Shown here: positions 11,501-21,680 of the stretch, piece by piece
Layout: each line of letters begins with the position of its first letter
How positions within the stretch are numbered: position 1 is the first letter of the stretch
From: Strix aluco
Lineage: Eukaryota > Chordata > Aves > Strigiformes > Strigidae
Length of the DNA stretch: 64,000 bases
Assembly: GCF_031877795.1 (NCBI RefSeq)
Contig: NC_133931.1
Coordinates: 134,268,621-134,332,620 of the forward strand
Reading direction: 5' to 3'
Made by a program: the position numbers and the translations under genes
The notes under the pieces: generated by a model
The model's database searches: none
Seen by the model: only the letters and a program-made list of their open reading frames with translations
What the model was told of the DNA's origin: nothing

Positions 11501-14500
11501 TTGAGTTCTGGGATAAAAGGGAAGCAAACTTGAAATAGTTTGAGGGGAAAATTATGTAGTAGGCAAGATATCGCCAGAGAATGAAGGAAAAGAAAGCATT
11601 GTTTTTCTTTCTGAAGAAAAGCCTCAACCTGGTGCTTAAAAAATTTCTAGAAGTTCTTTTTGAAAAGACACTGGTAAATTAGTTGGGCAGTCGTCACTGT
11701 GCTGGGAACTTAATAAGCATTCTGTCTGTCTGTGCTCACAGCAGCTAGCAACACCTCACAGGATTATTTATGGTTGATGTTTATTCTGCAGACATTTTCT
11801 TTATTTCCTTCAAATGTGAAATAGCTGCAAGAGTTTACTTGAAGTATAACGTAATGTGTACTTGGGGAAGGAACTTGGCTAGCTTCTGCAGCTCTCTGGA
11901 GTCTTGTTGTTGTTGGGTTGTCTGGGTTTGTTTTGGGTTTTTTGTTTGTCTTTTAATAAAGATGTATTTATTATTTTATGAAGAAAGCATGACCTGAGCG
12001 TACCTAATGTGGCCACAACTGTCCACGTTCACAGAGGCTTAAATTGTAGCTCTGGGATGTTAACTAGACTGAATGGGAATTCAACTGCCAGTGATAATAA
12101 TTTGATACCAAAATTGTTAACATAGAAGAATAAAAAAGATGAGGAAGTGTCTTCTAATGAAGATCTGTATAACACAGTACTGTTGCGTAATGCTGGGGAA
12201 ATAACTATTCATTTTGAGTAGACGTAACAGTGTTGACATCAATGAGGTAAACTTGAGCACTGTCAGCTTCATTTTCCAGCAAAAGGATTTTTATTTTGAT
12301 TTGATTTCTTAAAAGCCAACTGAAAGTGTAGGTTAGTGGGTTCTTGACAGGGACCCCACAATAAAAGGGAACTTGGCGTTCTTGGAAGAGCCTAAATCAG
12401 AAGCAAGGTGAGTACTACTTAAATAGAAAAAGCAGCGTGAGGATTCCATTAATGCTAATACTACAGTTGATACTTGGATTTGTATCTGAGTAAAAGTACT
12501 ACTTGTATTTGTTATCACATTGTCCTTGTAAGGCAAAGGATGCGCTTGTGCTCACCTTCAAGGTGGAGTCCTGTGGCATATGGAGCCTGGATGTACAGAC
12601 TTGCAGTGTGGTGCAGTGTGCTATTACAGAACCGCACAGAATCACAGAATGGCTGAGGTTGGAAGGGACCACTGGAGGTCACCTTGTCCAACTCCCTGCT
12701 CAAGCAGGGCCACCTAGAGCCAGCTGCCAAGGACCGTGTTCAGATGGCTTTTGACATGTCAAGGACGGAGACCTCACAGCTTCCCAGGGTAACCTGTGTC
12801 AGGGCTTGGTCACCCTCACTGGGAAGCCATGCTGACTATTCCTGATGATTTTCTTGTCCTTAATGTGCCTGGAAATGGTTTCCAGGATCAGATGTTCCAT
12901 TACCTTACCAGGGATTGAGGTGAAGCTGACCAGCCTGTAGTTCCCTGGGTTCTCCTTGCCCTTCTTGAAGATTGGAGTGATATTTGCTTTCCTCCAGTCT
13001 TCAGGTACTTCTCCCAGTCACCACGACTGATCAAATACAATCAATATTAAATACGTTAACTTATATTGTGTGACAAAGAAAATGCAAACAAGCTTTGAAG
13101 AGCTTTTCTAGCTGTGCCGGAGTTGATTTGTGTGTCCTTGATGTTCAGCATTTGTGCCAAAAACCTGTTAGCTGAAAATGTGCTCAAAACTTGCAGTAGA
13201 ACAGAGATTAGGACTTTTTTCTACCAAGTATCAAGCAGACATTCCAACTGTCCATCATTATAATGAAGGATAGTTGTTTCTCTTCAATACAGTGAAAGTG
13301 GTGTATACATTTACATTCATGCTTGTGAAAGGATGCATTTGATTGTACAGAACAGTATTTATGCCATATTTCAAAGGTGGCGCACACCACGGTTGATACC
13401 AATCGCATGTCTGGCATAAATAATGCGTTGTTAATGAGGCCTTCAGGGCTTTGATGTGTAGAACGATTTTGGAATGAGGAGGCTGGCTTAGATAGTTGGC
13501 CTTTGGGAAGGCACCACTCGACTATAGTCATAGGTTCATTTGTCAAAGTAATATCCCCTTCTCTTCTTCCTCTTGTTATGTGTAGGTCCTGTCAGGTAAG
13601 GAAATATGTGAATCCTTCACCACACGTTGCTGGCTTACCAGCTGTGAGTTGGCAGGATCGATAAGAATATGCGTGTTAGTAGTTACTGTGGTGTAGCTGG
13701 TTCACAGCTGGGGAGGGGAGGAGCTGTGCCATAGCCATAATCCTGTTTGTTTGTTGGAACTCTCAGGCTAAATGCTCAACAAGCTTTTAAGCACATGCTT
13801 AAGTTTAACTGCCCTTTCTGTTGGCATTTGCAGACGTGGTGCTGTCATCTTCACTCACTCCTTAGAGAACTGTGCCTTGCTTTGAATAGTTGAAATTTTA
13901 GTCTCTGCAGATGTGATAAAAAAGTAGTTGATGGTAGACCAGCTGCTTAAAGATGATTATTTGAAGTCCTATGCTGCTTCTGAAATGCACTGCATATGCT
14001 GTTCTTCTGCAGTAAGCTGTGAAGGAGGCTGTCAAAATGGCGGGGAATGCATCTCTGTCAATGGAGTTGTGAAGTGCCTTTGTGCTTCTGGCTGGACAGG
14101 ATCAAGATGCCAAGAAGGTGGGTATCTACATTCATGAAAATATTTATATTGATTAAAAATTGATAACCACAGTAACAAAACCACTTAAAATGTATTAAGA
14201 GGCTAATAACTATGGAACTGTCATTGCATTACTACAGAAATTAAGTACTACATTATTGGTACATACTCAGATAAAATAGTGTCAAGTTATTTTGCATTAA
14301 AGTGTACATCTGTTAACATTTAAACCAAAATTCTTAACACAGTAGCTAAGTATTTTTTTTCCATTTCCATGGTCCTGGAAATGCCTTTACAGTTACACCA
14401 GTTGTGTATGTGGCCTGGAAGAAAATGTGTTTTGCCATTTTGATTTGTATCATCCTGAATCTTTCATTCTGTCAGTATTCTTTTATATCAGCTTTATAAA

Positions 14501-16929
14501 TCCTGCTGACTTACCCGTTCTTCTCTTCTAGCAATTTGTCCTCAAGGTTGTCGGAATAATGGAGCTTGTGTGGCTCCTGGAATTTGTAGCTGTCCAGCTG
14601 GATGGGTCGGTGGAGCATGTCACTTAGGTAAATGACTTCTGACATTTTTCATTTATCCTATCTCTGCTTGTTTGATTTACCAATAGAGTGTTCAAATCTT
14701 CAGTGCCTAACAAAGCTGCTAGGAAAGTATCTTAGAATAGTAAATGCGGTGCGGTCGACACTCTGGAGGGAAGGGATGTGCCATCCAGAGGGACCTGGAC
14801 AGGCTGGAGAGGTGGGCCCGTGTGAACCTCATGAAGTTCAACAAGGCCGAGTGCAAGGTCCTGCATGTGGGTTGGGGCAATCTCAAGCACAAATACAGGC
14901 TGGGTGATGAGTGGATTGGGAGCAGTGCTGCGGAGAAGGACTTGGGGGTAGTAGTGAATGGAAAACTGACCATGAGCCAGCAATGTGCACTCACAGCCCA
15001 GAAAGCCAACTGTGTCCTAGGCTGCATCAAGAGAAGTGTGGCCAGCAGGTCGAGGGAGGGGATTCTCCCCCTCTACTCCACTCTCGTGAGACCCCACCTG
15101 CAGTACTGTGTCCAGCTCTGGGGCCCCCAGTGTAAGGACACGGACGTGCTCAAGTGGGTGCAGAGGGGGCTATGAAGATGATCAGGGGACTGGAGCACCT
15201 CCCTGGAAGTGTTCAAGGCCAGGCTGGACGGGGCTTTGAGCAACCTGGTCTAGTGGAAGGTGTCCCTGTCCATGGCAGGGGGGTTGGAACCAGATGATCT
15301 TTAAGGTCCCTTCCAAGCCAAACCGTTCTGTGATTCTGTAAGTGAGAGCTGCTTCTGCATACTGGGGATCTTACAAGTATGCGTAAGGAGTAGATGGTTT
15401 TTCAATTTGGTCAGAAAGACAGAACTTTTCTACTTTAAGTAAATTTGGATTCAGATTTTGTCACCAAGTTCATTACTTGGTATATCTTGTATTTCTGAAA
15501 TATTTTCTATAAACTAAGACCCAAGTATAAAGAACTGAAAATGGCCATTACAGAAACATTATCACTACTCATGTGGGTTAGAAGCTTCATTAAATTTTAT
15601 GGACATGGAAAATTGAAACTTGCTTCTCACTTTGAGGATAAGTTGGCAGAATCAATTCCAGGTGTTTTTAAAAGAGTGAGTGGAAGCTGGCTATAATCAG
15701 GACTAGTACTGACTGACACTCCTGCTGAACAACCACTTGCATTTTCTCAAATTTTGATTCACAAAAGCAGATGATGATTATAAAAACCTTAATCTACCCT
15801 TCTCTGGCAAGGCCTTGGATGCTCATAACAGCACCTCCCTGATGCTAAAGGCCATAATCCTAGACTGTAAAAAGGGAAGTTTTTTTGTTTGCTCTCTGGG
15901 AGACTGAGAGAACGTTTGTTTAAACATTGCTTTTGAACTGGTTATCGTGGGTGCAAGATCTCTGGATTAAGTCCTCTGCATTTGAAATTTTTGTGTGGTT
16001 GTGGGAATCCAGATCAGCTAGTGTTATTTCTTCTGCAATATATAGTCAAGCAAACATTAACAAATAATATTTTAACTTCCCCATTTGACCAGCTAAATGC
16101 TTATCCTTTGTATTCATCAGTGTATCGAGGCAGAGGGTAATATTAAAAGGTGAGTATGGGAGATGCAGGGAACTTACAAAATGCTTAACTCTGTTCTCTG
16201 CACCAGCAATAAGGATAGGAGTGGTCAGGTTCTTAATGTCAAAATAATCACTGTTCCTGAACTAACTAGATCTGCAGCCAGTTTGACTTCTGTTGGTGCA
16301 GATACTCAGAAGCAAATCGCAGCCCCTGGCTTGTTAACTGAGCTGGTTTGTAGCTAGGGGACAGCTAAAGCTGTGCCCGCTCAGTCCTCCTTTGCCCTTC
16401 TCGTGGGGGAACAGAAGGGCAGTGTGTGAGCAACGGCTAGTCTGTGGCAGCTGTGTCCTCATGGATGTGGATCAAAGAACCGGCTTGAGTAAGTTTCAGC
16501 AGGAATTTTTATTGTTCCCTCACTTTCATGGGGGCATCCATCTCAAAAATAGCCTGTGCCTTAAAGAACAACAGAAATGATAGTATTTTAAAAGGGGAAT
16601 GGAGCGTGAAGAAGACTAGACGTACTGTGGCTGTATTCCAGTGAAGGCCATGATGCCATAAATTGAGAGGCATTGCTTTTCAGTTCTTCCATTATGCTTT
16701 TATTTATACTGTCCCAGTGCGGTCACCAGGGAACAATTTTGCTAGCACAGTGAGACAAAGAAGAAAAATGATCCTGTGTTGTGCTGAAGACATACTATGT
16801 ATCTGGTGTCTCATTTCAGCTGTATGTAAACTACCTTGTCAACATGGAGGAAAATGCATAGCTCCAAACGTGTGCAGATGTCGACTGCCGTACTCTGGTC
16901 TACAGTGTACAAAGAAAAGGAAGGAATGA
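8323..16929 (+). CDS. Secreted five-EGF-module protein, VWDE-related (5 exons, 212 aa predicted)
   Basis: The coding exons are 8323-8554, 10842-10937, 14013-14117, 14532-14627 and 16820-16929. All junctions are GT-AG and all introns are phase 1. The start at 8323 has a strong Kozak context (G at -3 and +4) and opens a signal peptide (core [11 protein letters not shown], likely cleaved near residue 30). Five six-cysteine EGF modules follow, at about residues 48-75, 80-107, 112-142, 147-174 and 179-206. The tail is basic (TKKRKE). No membrane segment or GPI signal is seen, so the product should be secreted. The exon plan (96 nt, phase 1-1, one EGF per exon) and the motif style (GGKC..PNVC.C) match the array of VWDE, which lies tail-to-tail 6.7 kb away. 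WIF1 also carries five EGFs, but no WIF domain is present here. I recognise no named orthologue. A matrix or ligand-modulating role is inference. Confidence 0.85.
8555..10841 (+). other. Intron 1 of the five-EGF gene
   Basis: This is a phase 1 intron of 2.3 kb. The first 200 bp belong to the CpG island and the rest is AT-rich with nothing recognised. The acceptor is a clean pyrimidine stretch ending TTACAG. Confidence 0.75.
10842..10937 (+). CDS. Five-EGF gene, coding exon 2 (EGF 2)
   Basis: This 96-nt exon has phase 1 at both ends and encodes one EGF module ([17 protein letters not shown], then [10 protein letters not shown]). Acceptor CTTACAG and donor GTAAGA are strong. Confidence 0.92.
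10938..14012 (+). other. Intron 2 of the five-EGF gene
   Basis: This 3.1-kb intron contains an inverted CR1 fragment at about 12636-13025. A short tandem duplication (CCTGAAGTTGCAG) lies just upstream, outside this intron, near 10424-10454. Nothing else is recognised. Confidence 0.75.
12636..13025 (-). mobile_element. CR1 LINE fragment, inverted, internally deleted
   Basis: The plus strand begins with the complement of the CR1 3' octamer tail (AGAATCACAGAATGG) and the typical GAGGTTGGAAGGGACC block. Near 12815 it jumps to sequence whose complement encodes CR1 reverse transcriptase (frame similar to [10 protein letters not shown]...NYRPVSLTS). The element is 5'-truncated and the part between 3' tail and RT is deleted. 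It lies antisense to the host gene. Confidence 0.88.
14013..14117 (+). CDS. Five-EGF gene, coding exon 3 (EGF 3)
   Basis: This 105-nt exon has phase 1 at both ends. The EGF ([20 protein letters not shown], then [10 protein letters not shown]) has a three-residue longer loop than its neighbours, which explains the 9 extra bases. The acceptor is TTCTGCAG and the donor GTGGGT. Confidence 0.9.
14118..14531 (+). other. Intron 3 of the five-EGF gene
   Basis: This short AT-rich phase 1 intron of 414 nt holds nothing recognisable. Confidence 0.8.
14532..14627 (+). CDS. Five-EGF gene, coding exon 4 (EGF 4)
   Basis: This 96-nt exon with phase 1 at both ends encodes one EGF ([17 protein letters not shown], then [10 protein letters not shown]). 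The acceptor is TCTTCTAG and the donor GTAAAT. Confidence 0.92.
   Translation, partial: QFVLKVVGIMELVWLLEFVAVQLDGSVEHVT
14628..16819 (+). other. Intron 4 of the five-EGF gene
   Basis: This 2.2-kb intron carries a sense-oriented CR1 fragment at about 14738-15340, starting only about 110 nt after exon 4. The remainder shows nothing recognisable. Confidence 0.75.
14738..15340 (+). mobile_element. CR1 LINE 3' fragment, sense, internally deleted
   Basis: The first 430 nt keep an uninterrupted reading frame matching the C-terminal part of CR1 ORF2 (for example KCVLHVG-like, [23 protein letters not shown]-like and [19 protein letters not shown] blocks). At about 15200 the sequence jumps from the GGAGCACCT block directly to the late 3'UTR block. 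It ends in the GATCTTTAAGGTCCC motif and the TTCTGTGATTCTGT octamers. The open frame suggests a fairly recent copy. Confidence 0.92.
16820..16929 (+). CDS. Five-EGF gene, terminal coding exon (EGF 5, basic tail, stop)
   Basis: The acceptor is CATTTCAG. The exon encodes the fifth EGF ([17 protein letters not shown], then [10 protein letters not shown]) and a six-residue charged tail TKKRKE before TGA. The module resembles the last EGF of VWDE ([12 protein letters not shown], then GVLCGKK) more than a generic EGF would, including the Lys pair right after the last cysteine. Confidence 0.92.
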
Positions 16930-17266
16930 ACCAACTTTGACAAAGATAAGCTGCAGTTTCTTCATGTAACACTTCACACAGAGATGAAGTCTGTGGCAGT
17001 GGGGGACCTTAAAACAAACATGGTAACTAATTGATTTCAGATAGCTTTTTGTCTTCATTATATTAAACAACTGCTTTTCTGTATGAAAGAAAAGTATTGC
17101 TGATTATTGTAACAAAGCTGTTAAAAGTATCTTAAGTGTGTGTAGTGTATGGCACACGTTTTCTTCTGTTCTCATTTTTCTTCATACGCAGAAGCATTAT
17201 GTCTTGGTTGATACACTTGATCTTGAAATAAAATTTACTCTTCAAATAAAGTACTTCAGAATAGAT
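16930..17266 (+). other. 3'UTR of the five-EGF gene
   Basis: A short AT-rich trailer runs from the TGA to about 15-20 nt past the second AATAAA. The end is inferred from the signals and is approximate. Confidence 0.65.
17227..17250 (+). terminator. Double polyadenylation signal
   Basis: Two AATAAA hexamers (17227-17232 and 17245-17250) lie about 300 nt after the stop codon. A T-rich stretch at 17270-17295 serves as a plausible downstream element. Confidence 0.75.
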
Positions 17267-17531
17267 CTGTGCTCTTCTTTTTGACTTTTTTTTCCCTTTG
17301 ACTAGAATTATTGCGTTATATTAATGATGTGTTTTTAAAAAGCACATGAAACAAAATATCCTTAATTCAGATTATCAAAAGAGGATGTTAATTCAAGTAT
17401 AATTTACCTTTAATAAGATTACACAGTTGCAAGAGGAAACTTGCAGAGTTTGCATCTTTCTGGAACATCAGCACATTGCAAAGCATCTTATTAAAATCCT
17501 GGTTATCGCTTTATGTATGCTTCCTGCCCCT

Positions 17532-17549
17532 CCCCCCCCCCCCCCCCCC
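17532..17549. repeat. Poly-C tract (18 nt)
   Basis: An uninterrupted C run lies about 280 nt downstream of the EGF-gene polyadenylation signals. Such runs are prone to length variation and assembly error. Confidence 0.85.
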
Positions 17550-19091
17550 AAATCACATTTGGATCTTGATCAGTTAAACAGTATTAAAAAAAACCCAAAA
17601 CACAGTACTTGTTCAGACCCTTCTACTGGTACTTTCTAAAAGCTCAATCCATACTGTTTCTCTAAAGGAGTCCTTATCTTGGCTACCTCTACAGTCATAT
17701 TATCTGATCATCTCTCAACATCAAATGATTTCCTTATCCAAGTGAGACAGGGAAATGTGTTTATCTCCCTTCTGGAGCTGTAGACGTTGGTGATTCATTC
17801 CTATTCAAGAATGGGAGGCTACAGACTGGCTGTGAGGAAAAGCCGTGTCTGCCACGAATCACCTGTGTGGAGGATGCGGAGGCTTGTCTGCTGGACATGT
17901 TCCCATTTGGCCTCATTTAGGCTTTGCAGCCTTTTGAAGGGGCTGCGGATTGGGCTGAGACTCCTGCATCTGTTGTTCCATGTCTCATCTATGCTGTTTC
18001 CTGAAGGCTACAGTTGAGGATGGTTTTGCCAAAACACGCAAGTTGAATCAGTTATCTTTCTGAATGATGCCCAAATCAATATTTTTTGTGCGAAATAGAT
18101 TGATTTTTTCATTGCTCTAGGTGAAGCTGGAATTTTGGGTGGGAGAATTTTAACTATGCATTCCTTTAATCCATTTGCCGATGCATGAGTATAACCCATT
18201 TGATGGAACAACAGTGTATCTGTGTATAAACTGCCGTACCAGAACATGCAGCTTGCACTGGTGGGGTGGCTTATATGGACCTGTTTCTCCAGGGATTACA
18301 AGCCACTGAGCATTGACAAGAAGCAAAGGAGATGGGGTCTTCTCAGTTACCAGCCTTCTCTAAGAGAGAACCCGAGCACACGGAGGCGAATGAAAGACAG
18401 TGGTATAGTTCATGAGACTCCTGTTTTGTGTTAGGAGCAATTGCTGTGTTGTGTAGCTGAGAAGCCTTCCTCTGCCGCTGCTTTGGAGCCTGTTGCATTT
18501 GGTTCAGATGAAACCTGCTACGGATACATGTTGTGCACGTTTTGTTGCTGGGGCAGGGGTTAGAGTAAGAGGAGTATATGGATTTTTTGTGCTGCTTTTG
18601 CTGTGATACACTGGATATTTCAGACATGAAATAGACTTTATGGTGATGAAATTCTTTGTCACAGTTCACTACAGTAATCACGCTATAATTTAGAAATTCA
18701 GGTGTTAAGTTGAATTCCTTAGATGATATACTGGTGCAGGGAAGTGAATGGAAAAAAAATTAATTGCCCCAGACCCAAGATTTCAGAGTAAATGAGCAGA
18801 AGTATGTAAATGCAAAGAGGTCTAATATCTCAGAATTGTTCCTGAAAAGACTGACTTCTACTAATAAAGCCAAAAGTGAGAATAATGGTGATTAGAAGCC
18901 AAGAGATATTAGCATTGTTAGGAGCATGAGACCAGGAGCAGTCAGTGAGAGACCTGTAATTGGTGTTTCTGAGCAGGCCAGAACAAATGCTAATTTAAAT
19001 AATTCCCTGTTTAGAAATGATTGAAGTAAGCAAGCAGTAATTTGATGGCATAGACAATGTGATGGCGTATTTTAGAAATACTGCTTGAATG

Positions 19092-19110
19092 TAGCACCAT
19101 CTACTGGCTA
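19092..19110 (-). promoter_or_regulatory. CTCF-like motif
   Basis: The minus strand reads TAGCCAGTAGATGGTGCTA, matching 17 of 19 positions of the CTCF core consensus as I know it (CCASYAGRKGGCRS and flanks). The mismatches are the second base and the C of GGC, which is T here. It sits between the two convergent genes. Occupancy is inference. Confidence 0.45.
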
Positions 19111-20287
19111 CAGGGTTTTTCGTTGGCGTTTTTTCTTTTTAAGAAATATTTAAATCTCTGCAATATTTTAAGTTAGTTTAGAAGTGAATTTTCTAGTAGT
19201 TATTTTAAAGTAGAAGAGTCTCAGAACATATTAATGACAGTCTAGGTCCCTAGATTATTATTTGCACAGTTCCACATAAATTTACTAACAGAGCTGTCCG
19301 TATTTCTTGTCTTTTGTTTGTTTCCCACTCACTGGAAGACTGAACATACTAGTTACACCATGTAATTTTTGGACCTAGATGTGTCTTCCTGTGAAAAGCT
19401 AGCTATGCATGCAGCTCAAAGGTCAAGAAAAATGATACAGAACAGGTTACCTCCCTTATTAGAGCTAATTGTAACACCTTATACAGATGCTGATTTTCAC
19501 TAAAAGCAACTGGAAAAATTGTAGGGGTAACATACTGGTTGCGTTTTTGATATTCTGTCTTTTTAGATCATGTGTGGAAAGGTGAGAAGTGTTTCTTCGT
19601 TCCAATTTACTTACATGCACATTTTACCATTTATATTTTCTCTTCTACTGTAAGTGGTTGTAGCAAGAATGGAGTTACGTGGTTTATCTGTAAAATATCC
19701 TTTATTGGCTAAACTGAGCTGTGGGTGGAAGCTGAGTAAAATGACCCGATGTTGCCATGTGGTACCTATATACAAGTGAAACAGCATAAGCATCGTTAGC
19801 CATTAGTAACACTTTCTAACCTGTGTGTTTGGTTTTGTGTATGTGCCCAGGTGTTACATTTTATTGAGGATTTAAACCTTGGATTTTCCCATTTGGGCAA
19901 GTAATGGAGTGGATATAGCAAATTTATCAAGTAGTTTAAGATCTTATGCTGATTTACTTTAGGGTTTGCACTGATTCTTCTTCATGGGTTTGCTTTTGGT
20001 AGATGGAAATGTTAACTTGCTTTCTATGGGAATGTATAATTAACTTTTGTAAAAAGGAAGTCCACTTTTTTGTTGGTTTTCTTTTTTAATCAGAGCCAAC
20101 ATGGATATAAATGTAGGAAACTGCGTCCTTACTAAGATCTGTGCTATCTTCTGTGATAGGAGTCCTTCCTGCATTTTAAAGACCTTTACAAGATCATGAG
20201 CAAAAGTCAATCTGCACTTGGGAGAATTTCTGCGGGCCTGCAGAGCAACTTTAGTGTAACCAGATAATAAATGGATGATGTACATAG

Positions 20288-20292
20288 GTACC
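20288..20292. repeat. Left target-site duplication of the solo LTR (GTACC)
   Basis: A 5-bp direct repeat, identical to 21065-21069, flanks the TG...CA element exactly. Confidence 0.8.
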
Positions 20293-21064
20293 TGTGAGAG
20301 ATGAGAAACCAGGTCTGCGAGAAACTAAGAACAGCCTGAGAAAGCAAAAGTTGAGGCTGATCGAAGAAATGCCTCAAACACTCGCAAGACAAAACTGAGT
20401 CACAGAGTGGATAGTGTGGAGGTCGAAGCTGATAAGGCTGCCCGAATAACACAAGATGCAGCTGGAGGGGGGAGCCCTGTGGAGACAGGACGGCTCTGCT
20501 CTGGGGCACCTGGACAAATTTCAAGGGTCATCTGTCCAGTGAATGACCTTTGCTTCATTATCCATGAAGTGCATATTAAAGTTAACACCCCTCAATATGC
20601 TAACGAGGGCTAACATGATCATGCTAATTAACATCATCCCATGAAGCACCTTACCCCTCCCCGTACATGGGATATGTAGGTATGTGGGTCGACCTAGGGG
20701 ACGGACCCAAGGAAAGTTGGTATAAATCAAGAAGGGGGGCGCTGGGGAGTGCAGTGAAGCGAAAAAGACGGATGCCTCCTGTGCCTCCTGGAACCCTTGC
20801 CGGCGGGATCAGCGTAGAAACCCAGACCGGTGACCTGTATTTCCCCATTCCCTCTATCTCCCTCTTTCCCCTTTCCCATTAAGAAATGCAAGGCGTATTA
20901 TATTGCTTGCCACAACTTGCTATATACTTAGCCAACTATCGTGTGTTCAATTAGTACATTGTGGGTAGTTAATAAATGTTTGGACTTGGGAGACTTGTTG
21001 TCTGCTCCATTGGGGATTTGCGAATCTGAGTCACTTGTCTCCCTCGTCTGAGCAGGACGTGACA
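20293..21064 (+). mobile_element. Solo LTR of an endogenous retrovirus (772 bp)
   Basis: The element starts with TG and ends with CA. It is bounded by perfect 5-bp duplications and has the internal signals of an LTR in plus orientation: a TATAAAT box at 20721-20727 and AATAAA at 20971-20976. No primer-binding site, gag, pol or env follows, so this is a solo LTR left by recombination between the two LTRs of a provirus. A 5-bp duplication is common for ERVL-like and some ERVK-like avian families. I cannot name the family. Confidence 0.85.
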
Positions 21065-21069
21065 GTACC
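21065..21069. repeat. Right target-site duplication of the solo LTR (GTACC)
   Basis: Identical to 20288-20292, which fixes the right boundary of the LTR. Confidence 0.8.
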
Positions 21070-21680
21070 TTCCAGCAATGTTTAGTATTTAAAGAAATCA
21101 TGCAAGAAACTTCAGTGAAGATACCCGTATTCTATACAATGTGCTAAGAATCACTGTAAGATCTTCAGTTTGGCACAAGTTGTCCTTTGTTCCATCAGAG
21201 TGGAGCTGTGGCAGCTCCTGAAGTATGCAACCTCCTCCCCCCTTCCAAATCCCCTCACTCTTTTGGGCCTTATTTCAGATTGCATTATGCGGTTTTAGAA
21301 CAATTTTGTTACCCTTGTACACAAGCCCTCTACGTGCTTCTACCTCTTGTTAAACTGACCAATTGTACTGCATTGTTGCAATGTGCTTTGTAATTACAGT
21401 GAATTCTGTTTCATGTGTATGATGGACAACCTAGCAACAACAGTTTCACCTAATCACATAATTACTGGGGAGTTTTGAAGTAGCTGTCTTTGTGCATGTA
21501 CTAGTCATTTTTCTGCATCAGGTCCTTGCCGGAAAATGGCACAGCTTAGCACCAAGCGTTTTTAACTACTGTAGCAAAACTCTGGATGTGCTGTTGTTCG
21601 CACAGCTTGCATTTGGAAAATGTAAAAGAAATCATTTCTGCCTTTAGAACCACTCAAAATAAATGGAAAATACTGAAAGT
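21070..21680. other. Intergenic spacer, right part
   Basis: About 600 nt of AT-rich DNA between the solo LTR and the predicted VWDE transcript end. Nothing is recognised in it. Confidence 0.6.

Larger units (their letters stand above)
17267..20292. other. Tail-to-tail intergenic spacer, left part
   Basis: Between the 3' ends of the two convergent genes. It holds an 18-nt C run and a CTCF-like motif at 19092-19110 (listed separately). No exon, RNA gene or complete repeat is recognised in the rest. Confidence 0.65.

Noticed and set aside
8323-16929. Identification of the plus-strand gene as WIF1
   Set aside because: WIF1 also has five EGF modules, but here the leader passes straight into EGF 1 with no WIF domain, and the EGF sequences look closer to VWDE.
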